The position numbers were made by a program, and so were the translations under genes. A DNA stretch of 56,708 nucleotides from Gammaproteobacteria bacterium. GTDB lineage: Bacteria; Pseudomonadota; Gammaproteobacteria; Pseudomonadales; Porticoccaceae. The stretch lies in the NCBI GenBank assembly GCA_016191205.1, contig JACPPB010000051.1, forward strand, positions 1 through 56,708, written 5' to 3'. Positions within the stretch are counted from its first letter, which is position 1; each line of letters begins with the position of its first letter. The notes below the pieces were generated by a model, which was given only the letters and a program-made list of their open reading frames with translations, was not told the DNA's origin and searched no databases. Below, in pieces: positions 39,056 through 48,360 of this stretch.

Positions 39056-39733
39056 TCAGCGCGCCCGGATGGTTTCGACGCCGCCGGGGCGCGCCAGCAG
39101 CAGCACATCGGCGGGGCGCAGGGCGAACAGCCCGTTGGCGACCACACCGGCGATATTGTTCAGGCGCTCTTCCAAAGCGCGCGCCGGCGCGATCGGATAA
39201 AAATCGTGGGCATCGATGATGTAGTTGCCGTTGTCCGTCACCACGCCCTGGCGCCACTCCGGGTTGGCGCCCAGCGCGCGCAACTGCCGGCCCACATGGC
39301 TGCGCGCCATGGGGATCACCTCCACCGGCAGCGGAAACCGGCCCAGATGATCGACCCGCTTGGCGGCATCGGCGATGCAGACAAATTCCCGCGCCACCGC
39401 CGCCACGATCTTCTCCCGCGTCAGCGCGCCGCCGCCGCCCTTGATCATCTCCAGCGCCGGATTGATCTCGTCCGCGCCGTCCACGTACACCGTCACTTCA
39501 GCGACGCTGTTGAGATCCCACACCGGAATCTGGAGCGCGCGCAGCCGCGCCGCCGAGGCTTCCGAGCTGGCCACGGTGGCGGCGACGCGGCCCCGGTGCG
39601 GCGCCAGCAGTTCGATGAAATGATTCACCGTGGAGCCGGTGCCGATTCCGATCACCCCGTCGTTGCCGACCTTGGCAAGGCAGTAATCGAGCGCCGCCTG
39701 CGCCGCCGCCCGTTTGAGTTTGTCCTGGCTCAT
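39056..39733 (-). CDS. rpiA: Ribose-5-phosphate isomerase A
   Basis: 225 aa. It interconverts ribose-5-phosphate and ribulose-5-phosphate. Substrate and catalytic motifs: [36 protein letters not shown] (with the catalytic Asp), and [10 protein letters not shown] chose the ATG at 39733: GGCGGA lies about 8 nt upstream, whereas the ATG at 39742 directly abuts that site. Confidence 0.95.
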   Translation of the reverse strand: MSQDKLKRAAAQAALDYCLAKVGNDGVIGIGTGSTVNHFIELLAPHRGRVAATVASSEASAARLRALQIPVWDLNSVAEVTVYVDGADEINPALEMIKGGGGALTREKIVAAVAREFVCIADAAKRVDHLGRFPLPVEVIPMARSHVGRQLRALGANPEWRQGVVTDNGNYIIDAHDFYPIAPARALEERLNNIAGVVANGLFALRPADVLLLARPGGVETIRAR

Positions 39734-39760
39734 CGCACACATCCGCCGGTTGGAGCCCGG

Positions 39761-39766
39761 ATTATA
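39761..39766 (-). promoter_or_regulatory. Candidate -10 box for rpiA
   Basis: TATAAT on the minus strand, 28 bp before the chosen rpiA ATG; the -35 is weak. The short leader also favours the 39733 start. Confidence 0.4.
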
Positions 39767-39797
39767 AGCCAGGGTCCGCGGGGCGGGGTTTCGGGGA

Positions 39798-39902
39798 CGC
39801 GCTTATCGCTGTGGTGCTGGCGGTCGTCCATCCCATGGACTGCTGTTTCAAAATCGAATTCGGCGGTGCGCTCGAACGACAGTCCGCGGTCGCGGCCGTT
39901 CC
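39798..39902 (-). pseudogene. Probable BrnT-like toxin gene remnant
   Basis: The 236 bp gap between rpiA and ubiD has no intact gene. One minus-strand frame, just after an in-frame TGA at 39903-39905, reads RNGRDRGLSFERTAEFDFE and then TAVHGMDDRQHH. This resembles the conserved centre of BrnT-family RNase toxins (the RGLSFE and DFETA ... DDR pattern). The expected N-terminal beta-strand and the C-terminal half are missing, and no brnA antitoxin is seen. The resemblance is from memory of the family, so this is tentative: a degraded toxin-antitoxin fragment, or coincidence. Confidence 0.4.
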
Positions 39903-39978
39903 GTCAGTGGGCCGCTGATCCGGAATGGGCGCGCCCTTCCGTGCAGCAAAACTGGCCATCGTTTGCGATGCGCCGGCG

Positions 39979-41442
39979 CTACAAGCCAAGCTCCGACCAG
40001 ATCGCATCGATGCGGGCTTTCACCGTCGCGTCCATGCCGATCGGTCGGCCCCATTCGCGCGTCGTCTCGCCCGGCCACTTGTGGGTGGCGTCGAAGCCGA
40101 CCTTCGAACCCAGTCCGGAGACCGGCGAGGCAAAATCCAGATAATCGATGGGCGTGTTTTCCACCAGCACCAGATCGCGCGCGGGGTCCATGCGGGTGGT
40201 CATGGCCCAGATCACGTCGCGCCAGTCGCGGGCATTGACGTCGTCGTCGGTGACCACCACGAACTTGGTGTACATGAACTGGCGCAGGAAGGACCACACC
40301 CCGAACATCACCCGTTTGGCGTGACCGGGATACTGCTTCTTCATGGTCACCACCGCGAAGCGGTAGGAACAGCCTTCCGGCGGCAGATAAAAATCCACGA
40401 TTTCCGGAAACTGTTTTTTCAGCACCGGCACGAACACTTCGTTGAGCGCCACGCCGAGGATCGCGGGTTCGTCCGGGGGCCGGCCGGTGTAGGTGCTGTG
40501 GTAGATGGGATCGGTGCGGTGGGTGATGCGGTCGATGGTGAACACCGGAAAGCGTTCGACCTCGTTGTAGTAGCCGGTGTGATCGCCGAACGGGCCTTCG
40601 TCGGCTTCATCGCCAGGATGGATATGGCCTTCGAGGATGATCTCGGCGCGCGCCGGCACTTGCAGATCGTTGCCAAGGCTGGCGGCGACCTCGGTGCGCT
40701 CGCCGCGCAGCAGTCCCGCAAAGGCGTACTCGGACAGGCTGTCCGGCACCGGCGTCACCGCGCCCAGGATGGTGGCGGGATCGGCGCCGAGAGCCACGGA
40801 CACGGGAAACGGCGCGCCGGGATGGGCGGCCTGCCAGTCGCGGTAGTCGAGCGCCCCGCCGCGGTGGGCGAGCCAGCGCATGATGACGCGGTTGCGACCG
40901 ATCACCTGCATCCGGTAGATGCCGAGATTCTGGCGCTCCTTGCCCGGTCCCCGGGTGATCACCAGCGGCCAGGTAATCAGCGGGCCGGCGTCTCCCGGCC
41001 AGCAGGTCTGGATGGGCCATTGCGCCAGATCCACGGCCGCGCCCTCCAGTACGATCTCCTGGCAGGGCGCGGATTTGACGGTTTTCACCGGCATGTTCAG
41101 TACCGGCCGGAACTGCTCGCGCTTGGCCCACAGATCGCGCAGTCCCTTGGGCGGCTCGGGCTCCTTCAGAAAGGCGAGCAATTCGCCCACTTCCCGCAGA
41201 TGCGCAATGCCTTCCCCGCCCATGGCAAGCGCCACGCGCTCGGTGGTGCCGAACAGGTTGCCGAGCACCGGCACCGCGAAACCGGTGGGGCGCTCGAACA
41301 GCAGCGCCGGCCCGCCGGCCTTCAGGGTACGGTCACAGATTTCGGTGATTTCGAGCGCGGGACTGACCGGCGTGGCGATGCGTTTGAGCGCGCCGCGCGC
41401 TTCCAGAAACGTGATGAAATCGCGCAGATCGCGATAGGCCAT
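39979..41442 (-). CDS. ubiD: 4-hydroxy-3-polyprenylbenzoate decarboxylase
   Basis: 487 aa. UbiD decarboxylates the ubiquinone precursor using prenylated FMN supplied by UbiX (not in the window). [21 protein letters not shown] is split over residues 1-21 and is the family start, although the frame is open a further 60 nt upstream. The motif [18 protein letters not shown] carries the conserved acidic residue, and [19 protein letters not shown] lies near the end. The length matches E. coli UbiD (497). Confidence 0.95.
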   Translation of the reverse strand: MAYRDLRDFITFLEARGALKRIATPVSPALEITEICDRTLKAGGPALLFERPTGFAVPVLGNLFGTTERVALAMGGEGIAHLREVGELLAFLKEPEPPKGLRDLWAKREQFRPVLNMPVKTVKSAPCQEIVLEGAAVDLAQWPIQTCWPGDAGPLITWPLVITRGPGKERQNLGIYRMQVIGRNRVIMRWLAHRGGALDYRDWQAAHPGAPFPVSVALGADPATILGAVTPVPDSLSEYAFAGLLRGERTEVAASLGNDLQVPARAEIILEGHIHPGDEADEGPFGDHTGYYNEVERFPVFTIDRITHRTDPIYHSTYTGRPPDEPAILGVALNEVFVPVLKKQFPEIVDFYLPPEGCSYRFAVVTMKKQYPGHAKRVMFGVWSFLRQFMYTKFVVVTDDDVNARDWRDVIWAMTTRMDPARDLVLVENTPIDYLDFASPVSGLGSKVGFDATHKWPGETTREWGRPIGMDATVKARIDAIWSELGL

Positions 41443-41584
41443 GGCGGATGGGGCGTGTTGCCGGTGGGGCGCGAGTGTTGCGGCAACACGGTGCCAATGC
41501 AAGGGGCTGGGCCGGTGCGCGGTGGTTGTCGCGCGCGCCGTGCGCGGCTATGGTGAAGCGCTCGACACACCGGCGGAGACCATC

Positions 41585-42535
<951 letters not shown>

Positions 42536-42659
42536 AGTTTGCGGTGAGCAGTCCGCGGTGAAGCGTCGGGCCGGCGCCGGTTGCTGGCCGCCACTCACTC
42601 GCTGACGCACGCAGCGCCACTGCACAGCGGCGGACAAAACCGCGTCGGACCGCTTGGTT

Positions 42660-42665
42660 TACACT
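42660..42665 (+). promoter_or_regulatory. Candidate -10 box for the TauE-birA-coaX run
   Basis: TACACT, 29 bp before the ATG at 42694, in a 158 bp gap otherwise without visible features; no convincing -35. Confidence 0.3.
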
Positions 42666-42693
42666 CGCCCGCCAGCGCTGCACCCGGGATTGC

Positions 42694-43527
42694 ATGGAAA
42701 TCATCACGCCTTACCTCGTCTATCTCGGGATCGGTGCCGTGGCGGGTCTGGTCGCCGGTGTGTTCGGCCTGGGTGGCGGCGCGGTCGTGGTGCCGGTGCT
42801 GATTTTCGCCTTCCAGTGGCAGGGCATGGCGCCCGAGGTGCTGACCCATATGGCGATCGGCACCTCGCTTGCCACTATCGTCGTCACCGCGATGAGCGCG
42901 ATCCGCACCCATCAGCGCCGCGGCGCGATCCGCTGGCGACTGGTGGCGCAGCTCGTGCCCGGCGTACTGGTGGGTACGATGCTCGGCGGCCTGGTGGCGG
43001 CGCGCCTCAAGGGTGAGCTGCTGCAATTCGGCTTCGGCGCCTTTCTGCTGCTGGTCGCCTTTCAGATGGCGTTCGGCGTGCGCGTACAGGCCCGGGAAGG
43101 CAAGCTGCCCGGCCGCGCGCTGCAGACTGGCGCGGGCGCGACCATCGGCTTTGCTTCGGGTATTTTCGGCATCGGTGGCGGCTCGCTCACGGTGCCCTAT
43201 CTGAGCTGGTGCCGCGAACCCATGGTGATCGCCGTCGCGACATCGTCCGCGCTCGGCCTGCCGATCGCCCTCAGCGGCGCCGCTACTTATGTGTTCGGTG
43301 GCCACGGTGATCTCGCGTTGCCGGAATGGAGCTGGGGGTTTGTCTATCTGCCGGCGCTGCTCGGCATCGTCGCCACCAGCACACCCTTCGCGCGCTGGGG
43401 TGCGCGGCTTGCCCACCGCTTGCCGGAGCGCATTCTGCGGCGGTCGTTTGCCCTGGTCTCGCTGCTGATCGGCGTGCAGTTCATGGTGCGGAATCTGCCG
43501 TTGGGCGCGGGGCGATCATGGTTCTGA
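42694..43527 (+). CDS. Sulfite exporter TauE/SafE family membrane protein
   Basis: 277 aa with about eight membrane helices. Two repeats show the family's glycine-rich motifs: AGVFGLGGGAVVVPVLI (about 22-38) and ASGIFGIGGGSLTVPYLSW (about 155-173). The family moves anions such as sulfite or sulfonates; the substrate here is unknown. It overlaps birA by 10 bp, though no functional link to biotin is apparent. Confidence 0.88.
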   Translation: MEIITPYLVYLGIGAVAGLVAGVFGLGGGAVVVPVLIFAFQWQGMAPEVLTHMAIGTSLATIVVTAMSAIRTHQRRGAIRWRLVAQLVPGVLVGTMLGGLVAARLKGELLQFGFGAFLLLVAFQMAFGVRVQAREGKLPGRALQTGAGATIGFASGIFGIGGGSLTVPYLSWCREPMVIAVATSSALGLPIALSGAATYVFGGHGDLALPEWSWGFVYLPALLGIVATSTPFARWGARLAHRLPERILRRSFALVSLLIGVQFMVRNLPLGAGRSWF

Positions 43528-44495
43528 CGCCGGCTCAGCGCGCATTGCTGGGGCTGCTCGCTGACGGCGAGTTTCACTCGGGCGCCGAGCTCGGGCAGGC
43601 GCTCGGCGTGAGCCGGGCGGCGATCTGGAAGGCCCTCGGGAAACTCGAGGAACTGGAGCTGCCGCTGGAGCGAACGCGCCAGCACGGCTACCGGATCGCG
43701 GGCGGTGTCGACCTCCACAATGCCGCCGCCATCCGCGCCGCACTGGGCGATGCGGCCCGGAGCCTGTTGCGCGACATCACGGTCGTCGATGTGATCGACT
43801 CCACCAACGAGCAGGCCAAGCGCGCCGCCGATCCCCTGAACGGAGGCGGCATCTGCTATCTGGCGGAGCGCCAGACCGGCGGCCGCGGGCGCCTGGGCCG
43901 GCGCTGGGTCAGCCCGTTCGCGCGCAACCTGTATCTGACGGTAGCCTGGGAATTCGATGGCGGCATCGCCGTGGTCGAGGGCTTGAGCCTGGCGGTGGGG
44001 GTCGCGGCGCGGCGCGCGCTGGCCGCCGTCGGCGTGACCGACATCGGCCTCAAGTGGCCCAACGATCTGCTGCGTTCCGGGCGCAAGCTGGGCGGAATCC
44101 TGATCGAGGTGATCGGCGATCCCCAGGGCGTCTGCCGCGTCATCACGGGCATCGGCATCAACGTCGCCATGCCCGCCGTGGCCGCCCGCGAGATCGACCA
44201 GCCCTGGCGGGATCTGAGCGATTGCCGCGTCTCGCGGGATCGGCTCGCCGCCGCCCTGCTGGAACAGCTGTTGCCGCTGCTGCACGGTTTTCCCGAGCGC
44301 GGGTTTCGCACCTATCGGGAGGAATGGGAGGCGGCGCATGTGCATCAGGGCCGGCCGGTGCGGATCAGCACCGGCAGTCGCGTCATCGACGGGCTCGCGC
44401 GAGGGGTCAACGAGCAGGGGGCGCTCGCCCTGGAATGCCCCGACGGCCTGCGTTTCATCAGCGGCGGGGAAGTCAGTGTGCGGGAGGGTCCGTGA
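43518..44495 (+). CDS. birA: Bifunctional biotin-[acetyl-CoA-carboxylase] ligase / biotin operon repressor
   Basis: 325 aa. An N-terminal winged helix (about 1-60, GAELGQALGVSRAAIWKALGKL split around the recognition helix) makes it a group II BirA able to repress transcription. The ligase domain has ERQTGGRGRLGRRWVSPF (biotinyl-AMP loop), KWPNDLL and GGILIEVIGD. The C-terminal SH3-like domain is present. The ATG at 43518 overlaps the permease gene. birA-coaX is a common pair, here overlapping as GTGA. Confidence 0.95.
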   Translation: MVLTPAQRALLGLLADGEFHSGAELGQALGVSRAAIWKALGKLEELELPLERTRQHGYRIAGGVDLHNAAAIRAALGDAARSLLRDITVVDVIDSTNEQAKRAADPLNGGGICYLAERQTGGRGRLGRRWVSPFARNLYLTVAWEFDGGIAVVEGLSLAVGVAARRALAAVGVTDIGLKWPNDLLRSGRKLGGILIEVIGDPQGVCRVITGIGINVAMPAVAAREIDQPWRDLSDCRVSRDRLAAALLEQLLPLLHGFPERGFRTYREEWEAAHVHQGRPVRISTGSRVIDGLARGVNEQGALALECPDGLRFISGGEVSVREGP

Positions 44496-45208
44496 TTCTG
44501 GAGCTCGATATCGGCAACAGCCGCATCAAGTGGAGGACGCTTGCCGCGCAAGGCCAGGCGGTGGCGCGGGGAAGCTGCTCGCGCAAGGATGTGTCCGACG
44601 GCCGGATGCCTGACCCGCTGTCCGCGCCGGGCCTCCGGCGGATACGGGTTTCCAATGTCGCCGGACCCGAGGTCGCGGTGGATCTCGACCGCTGGGCGCG
44701 CGACGCGCTGGGCATTGCGCCCGAGTACGCGCGCGCGACGGCGCGTGGCGCCGGTGTCACCAGCGGCTATCGGGAGCCCGAAAAACTCGGTGTGGATCGC
44801 TGGCTGGCGCTGCTTGCCGCGTGGCACGAACTGGGCCGCGCCTGCGTGGTCGCCGATGCGGGCACCGCGGTGACGGTCGATGTGCTCGATGAGTCCGGCG
44901 CGCACCAGGGCGGCTATATCGTCCCCGGGCTCACGCTGATGCTGAATGCACTATTGTCCGGCACCAGCGGCGTCCGCCCGAGCGCGGAGCCGGTGGCGTC
45001 GCTGGCGGCGGGAAACTGCACAAGCGACGCGGTGCTGCGCGGCTGTACCGCCATGACCATCGCACTGATAGAGCGCGCGCGCGGCGGTCTGGAATTGCCC
45101 CTGGTGCTGACCGGCGGCGACGCCGAGCTGCTGGCGCCTTGGCTCGCCGCGCCGACTCTGCTGCGCCCCGAGCTCGTGCTGGATGGACTGAGCCTTGCGC
45201 TACCCTGA
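44492..45208 (+). CDS. coaX: Type III pantothenate kinase
   Basis: 238 aa. It performs the first step of coenzyme A synthesis. ASKHA-fold motifs: ELDIGNSRIKWR (phosphate 1), YREPEKLGVDRWLALLAAW (pantothenate binding, with GVDR), VVADAGTAVTVDVL (phosphate 2) and GGYIVPGLTLM. The start is a GTG at 44492 with GGAGGG 3-8 nt upstream, overlapping the birA stop. Confidence 0.94.
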   Translation: MILELDIGNSRIKWRTLAAQGQAVARGSCSRKDVSDGRMPDPLSAPGLRRIRVSNVAGPEVAVDLDRWARDALGIAPEYARATARGAGVTSGYREPEKLGVDRWLALLAAWHELGRACVVADAGTAVTVDVLDESGAHQGGYIVPGLTLMLNALLSGTSGVRPSAEPVASLAAGNCTSDAVLRGCTAMTIALIERARGGLELPLVLTGGDAELLAPWLAAPTLLRPELVLDGLSLALP

Positions 45209-46103
45209 AGGCAGTCTGGTCCCGTGGTTGATTGCCGCTGCCCTGCTGGTCAATGGCGCGGCTTACTGGTGGTTTTCCAGTCAGCGCGAGCTTCGCCTGG
45301 CGGTCCCCGTGCAGGTCACCGAGCCCGGCCCTGCGGTGCCGACGTTGACCCTGCTGCGCGAGCGAGACGTCCTGGATGTGAACCCGGAGCGGCCGCAACA
45401 GCGGCCCGGGGACACGGCCGAAAAAACGCTTGCGGATGCACCCGAGGCATTGCCTGTGGCGCCGCAACTCCCTGCCGATATGTCGGCAGAGACAACCTCT
45501 CCGCCATCCACACTTTCGGAGGCGCTCCAGGATGGGCCCATGGGCCCGCCGGAGCCGCCACCTGCGCTGAGTGTGCCGTCAGCTGGCGAGGCGGCGCTTC
45601 CGCCACCCGCTCCAGTGCCGGCTCCCGAGCCCTTGTAGTGTTTTTTGCTGGGGCCCGGAACGAGCGCAACCGAAATCAATCGCTGGGGTGCGGCGATCGC
45701 GAGCGCCGGGGTCACCCAGGCCAGCGTGCGCATGCTGGATCAAGAAATCGTCACTGGCTACCGGGTGACAGCCGCGGCGCCATCGCGCCCGGAAGTAACG
45801 CTGGGCAAGCTGGCAGCCGCGGGATTCGAAGGGTTCGTGACCGACAAAGACGGGCGTGGCCCCCAAATCTCCCTGGGTCTCTTTCAGGTGCGCGCCAACG
45901 CGGAGCGACTGCGCACCCGGTTGCGCGAACAGGGCTATGCGGCGACGATCCTGCCGGATAGGGAAGTACGCAAAACGCCCTGGCTCGAAGTGCAGGTGTC
46001 GGCGAAGGAACTGAGGGGCGCCAAGGCTGCGCTGGCGACGAAAATCCCGGGTGCCAGCCCGGAGTGGCGAGAGTGCCGCCGGGGAGCTGCCGGGCGCGAA
46101 TGA
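45195..46103 (+). pseudogene. SPOR-domain membrane protein interrupted by an in-frame TAG
   Basis: Genes of this kind commonly follow coaX in pseudomonads. Codons 1-147 give one membrane helix (WLIAAALLVNGAAYWWF) and a long Pro-rich linker. A TAG at 45636-45638 stops this part. The same frame then continues CFLLGPGTSATEINRWGAA, the normal opening of the region preceding a SPOR domain, through LGLFQVRANAERLRTRLREQ (SPOR domain, about codons 220-285) to a stop at 46103. No frame change is involved, so a single base substitution explains it. The downstream half has only a TTG at 45645 without a ribosome-binding site. Without readthrough the SPOR domain is lost. The start is a TTG at 45195 overlapping coaX. 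Confidence 0.85.
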
Positions 46104-46163
46104 GTCAGCCTCCCCTCCGCGCGGACGGGCCGCCGACCACCGACGCAGCGCCGCCCGCACCGG

Positions 46164-46193
46164 TAGACAACGCGTGCGGATAGCCTGTATACT
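46164..46193 (+). promoter_or_regulatory. Promoter of the cold-shock gene
   Basis: TAGACA (46164-46169; 5 of 6 to the -35 consensus), an 18 bp spacer and TATACT (46188-46193). This is the best-formed sigma-70 promoter in the window. It implies a leader of about 140 nt. Confidence 0.6.
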
Positions 46194-46199
46194 CGCGTG

Positions 46200-46342
46200 G
46201 CCTCGGAATGGGGCCGTATTTATGCCCAGTACCACGAATACTTGTCAGTTCTCGTAGTCCTGAAGTCCATAAGTAATACCCGTTCGAAGCGCCGCTCCAC
46301 GTTCTCTTTTCGGATCAATTTAATTTACACAGGACTACTGCA
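46200..46342 (+). promoter_or_regulatory. Long 5' leader of the cold-shock mRNA
   Basis: About 143 nt, notably AT-richer than the surroundings, especially the last 30 nt, with short GC-rich pairing near the start (GGCCTCGGAATGGGGCC). cspA-type genes are known to carry long, cold-responsive leaders; this one has the right size and place. AGGA lies 10 nt before the ATG. Confidence 0.5.
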
Positions 46343-46552
46343 ATGGCTAATACAGTCACCGGAACTGTCAAGTTCTTCAACGAAGCCAAAGGCTTCGGCT
46401 TCATTCAGCGCGAAAACGGCCCAGACGTTTTCGTCCACTTCAGCGCCATTCAGGGCGCCGGCTTCAAGACCCTGGCGGAAGGGCAAAAAGTCCAGTTCAC
46501 CGTCGGTCAGGGCCAGAAAGGCCCGCAAGCCGAGAACGTAGTACCGATGTAA
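46343..46552 (+). CDS. Cold-shock protein, CspA family
   Basis: 69 aa, one cold-shock domain. It binds single-stranded RNA/DNA and melts RNA structure. RNP1 is KGFGFIQ and RNP2 is VFVHFSAI; the start [15 protein letters not shown] is classic. The C-terminus PQAENVVPM fits the family. It has its own promoter, leader and terminator, so it is monocistronic. Confidence 0.96.
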   Translation: MANTVTGTVKFFNEAKGFGFIQRENGPDVFVHFSAIQGAGFKTLAEGQKVQFTVGQGQKGPQAENVVPM

Positions 46553-46578
46553 TTCGGACTGCCTTACGGCTTCGCAGA

Positions 46579-46608
46579 GCCGCCGCGCCTTCGGGCGCGG
46601 CGGCTTTT
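46579..46608 (+). terminator. Intrinsic terminator of the cold-shock gene
   Basis: A perfect 11 bp stem (GCCGCCGCGCC / GGCGCGGCGGC) with a TTCG tetraloop, followed by TTTT, 27 bp after the stop codon. Confidence 0.92.
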
Positions 46609-46650
46609 GCGTTCAGGGCCTGAAACCACCGGCTGATCGCAACCACGCGC

Positions 46651-46656
46651 TATAAT
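46651..46656 (+). promoter_or_regulatory. Candidate -10 box for prfC
   Basis: A perfect TATAAT 36 bp before the prfC ATG and directly after the upstream terminator, which means prfC needs its own promoter. The -35 is weak. Confidence 0.5.
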
Positions 46657-46692
46657 CGACGCCCCGATTTCCCCTCCAAGATCCTTTTCGCC

Positions 46693-48279
46693 ATGGAAAA
46701 CAGCCATCCGGAACTCGCCGGGCGCCGGACCTTTGCCATTATCTCGCATCCCGACGCCGGCAAGACCACCATCACCGAGAAGCTGTTGCTGTTTGGCAAT
46801 GCGATTCAGGTCGCGGGCACCGTCAAGGGCCGCAAGAGCGACCGCCACGCCACCTCCGACTGGATGGCGATGGAGAAGGAGCGCGGGATCTCGGTGACTT
46901 CCTCGGTGATGCAGTTCCCCTATGGCGGCTGCATCGTGAATCTGCTCGACACCCCGGGCCATGCCGACTTCTCGGAAGACACCTATCGCACCCTGACCGC
47001 CGTGGATTCGGTGTTGATGGTGATCGACTGCGCCAAGGGCGTGGAGGAGCGTACCATCAAGCTGATGGAAGTGTGCCGGCTGCGCGACACGCCCATCATC
47101 ACCTTCGTCAACAAGATGGACCGCGAAGTGCGCGATCCGCTGGAAGTGCTGGATGAAATCGAGCAGGTCCTGAAGATCGAGGCAGCGCCGGTCAACTGGC
47201 CCATCGGCATGGGACGCGGGTTCCGGGGCGTCTACGACCTGCGCGAGGACGAAGTTCATCGCTATCAGTCCGGCCAGGGCCATCGCATTTCGGAAGATGT
47301 GCGCATCCCGGGACTGCATTCCGCTGCCGTCCGGGAGGCGATCGGCCCCGGATACGAGTACGAGGCGCTTTGCACGCAAGTCGAACTGGTGCGCGGCGCG
47401 TCGCACCCGTTCGACCTCGAACGCTACCGGGCCGGCAAGCTGACGCCGGTATTTTTCGGTACGGCGCTGGGCAATTTCGGCGTGCGCGAGATGCTCGATC
47501 ACTTTGTGCAATGGGCACCGGCGCCACAGCCGCGCCTGACCGTGGAGCGGGAAGTGACTCCCGACGAGCCGGGTTTCAGCGGCTTCGTGTTCAAGATTCA
47601 GGCGAACATGGATCCGCGCCACCGGGATCGCATCGCGTTCCTGCGCATCTGCTCGGGTGAGTATCAGCGGGGCATGAAGATGCACCATGTCCGGCTCGGC
47701 AAGGAAGTCCGCATCGCCGATGCCCTGACATTTTTTGCGGGCGAGCGGACCAACGTCGAGAGCGCGATCGCCGGCGACATCATCGGGCTGCACAATCACG
47801 GCACCATCCAGATCGGCGACACTTTTACCGGCGGAGAGCAGCTCAATTTCACCGGCATTCCCCATTTCGCGCCGGAGCTGTTTCGCCGCATCCGCCTCAA
47901 GGATCCGCTGAAGACCAAGCAGCTCCACAAGGGGTTGCAGCAGCTGGCCGAGGAGGGCTCGACCCAGGTGTTTTTTCCGCTGACCAGCAACGATGTCGTG
48001 CTGGGGGCGGTCGGGCAATTGCAGTTCGATGTGGTGGCTTATCGCCTGCTGGACGAATATGGCGTGGAAGCGATCTACGAACCGGTGACGGTGGCCACCG
48101 CGCGCTGGATTCGCTGCGCTGATGCCAGGAAGCTGGCCGCGTTCCGGGTCAAGGCGGCGGCCAATCTGGCCATCGATGGAGGCAAGTGTCTGGCCTATCT
48201 GGCGCCTTCCCAAGTCAATCTGGCGCTGACCCGCGAGCGTCACCCGGAGATCGAGTTCCTCGCCACGCGCGAACATTGA
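46693..48279 (+). CDS. prfC: Peptide chain release factor 3
   Basis: 528 aa, the same as E. coli RF3. A GTPase that recycles RF1/RF2 after termination. G1 SHPDAGKTT (18-26), switch region [12 protein letters not shown]3 [15 protein letters not shown]4 NKMDR. Domains II and III end with [10 protein letters not shown]. The ATG at 46693 follows its own candidate promoter. Confidence 0.97.
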   Translation: MENSHPELAGRRTFAIISHPDAGKTTITEKLLLFGNAIQVAGTVKGRKSDRHATSDWMAMEKERGISVTSSVMQFPYGGCIVNLLDTPGHADFSEDTYRTLTAVDSVLMVIDCAKGVEERTIKLMEVCRLRDTPIITFVNKMDREVRDPLEVLDEIEQVLKIEAAPVNWPIGMGRGFRGVYDLREDEVHRYQSGQGHRISEDVRIPGLHSAAVREAIGPGYEYEALCTQVELVRGASHPFDLERYRAGKLTPVFFGTALGNFGVREMLDHFVQWAPAPQPRLTVEREVTPDEPGFSGFVFKIQANMDPRHRDRIAFLRICSGEYQRGMKMHHVRLGKEVRIADALTFFAGERTNVESAIAGDIIGLHNHGTIQIGDTFTGGEQLNFTGIPHFAPELFRRIRLKDPLKTKQLHKGLQQLAEEGSTQVFFPLTSNDVVLGAVGQLQFDVVAYRLLDEYGVEAIYEPVTVATARWIRCADARKLAAFRVKAAANLAIDGGKCLAYLAPSQVNLALTRERHPEIEFLATREH

Positions 48280-48318
48280 CCCCGGGGACCGCCGCTCCCC
48301 ACCAAAGCCAGCCAAAAA

Positions 48319-48343
48319 AAAGCCCGGGCATTGCCCGGGCTTT
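48319..48343. terminator. Bidirectional intrinsic terminator between prfC and the amidohydrolase gene
   Basis: AAAGCCCGGGC (48319-48329), ATT loop, GCCCGGGCTTT (48333-48343): an 11 bp stem. On the minus strand it is followed by eight T, making it strong for the amidohydrolase gene; on the plus strand by TTTGTGTG for prfC. Confidence 0.9.
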
Positions 48344-48360
48344 GTGTGCCGCTGTTCCGA

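Noticed and set aside
39762..40007. An 81-codon minus-strand frame in the rpiA-ubiD gap
   Set aside because: Low-complexity Ala/Ser/Pro composition, no ribosome-binding site, and it overlaps the ubiD end; the BrnT-like signal is in a different frame.
38249..40144. A 631-codon open frame on the plus strand
   Set aside because: It is antisense to the nitroreductase and rpiA genes and has the Arg/His/Gln-rich make-up of a shadow frame in high-GC DNA.
46197..46541. A 114-codon frame overlapping the cold-shock gene
   Set aside because: Its second half is the cold-shock gene read out of frame, and its first half lies in the AT-rich leader.
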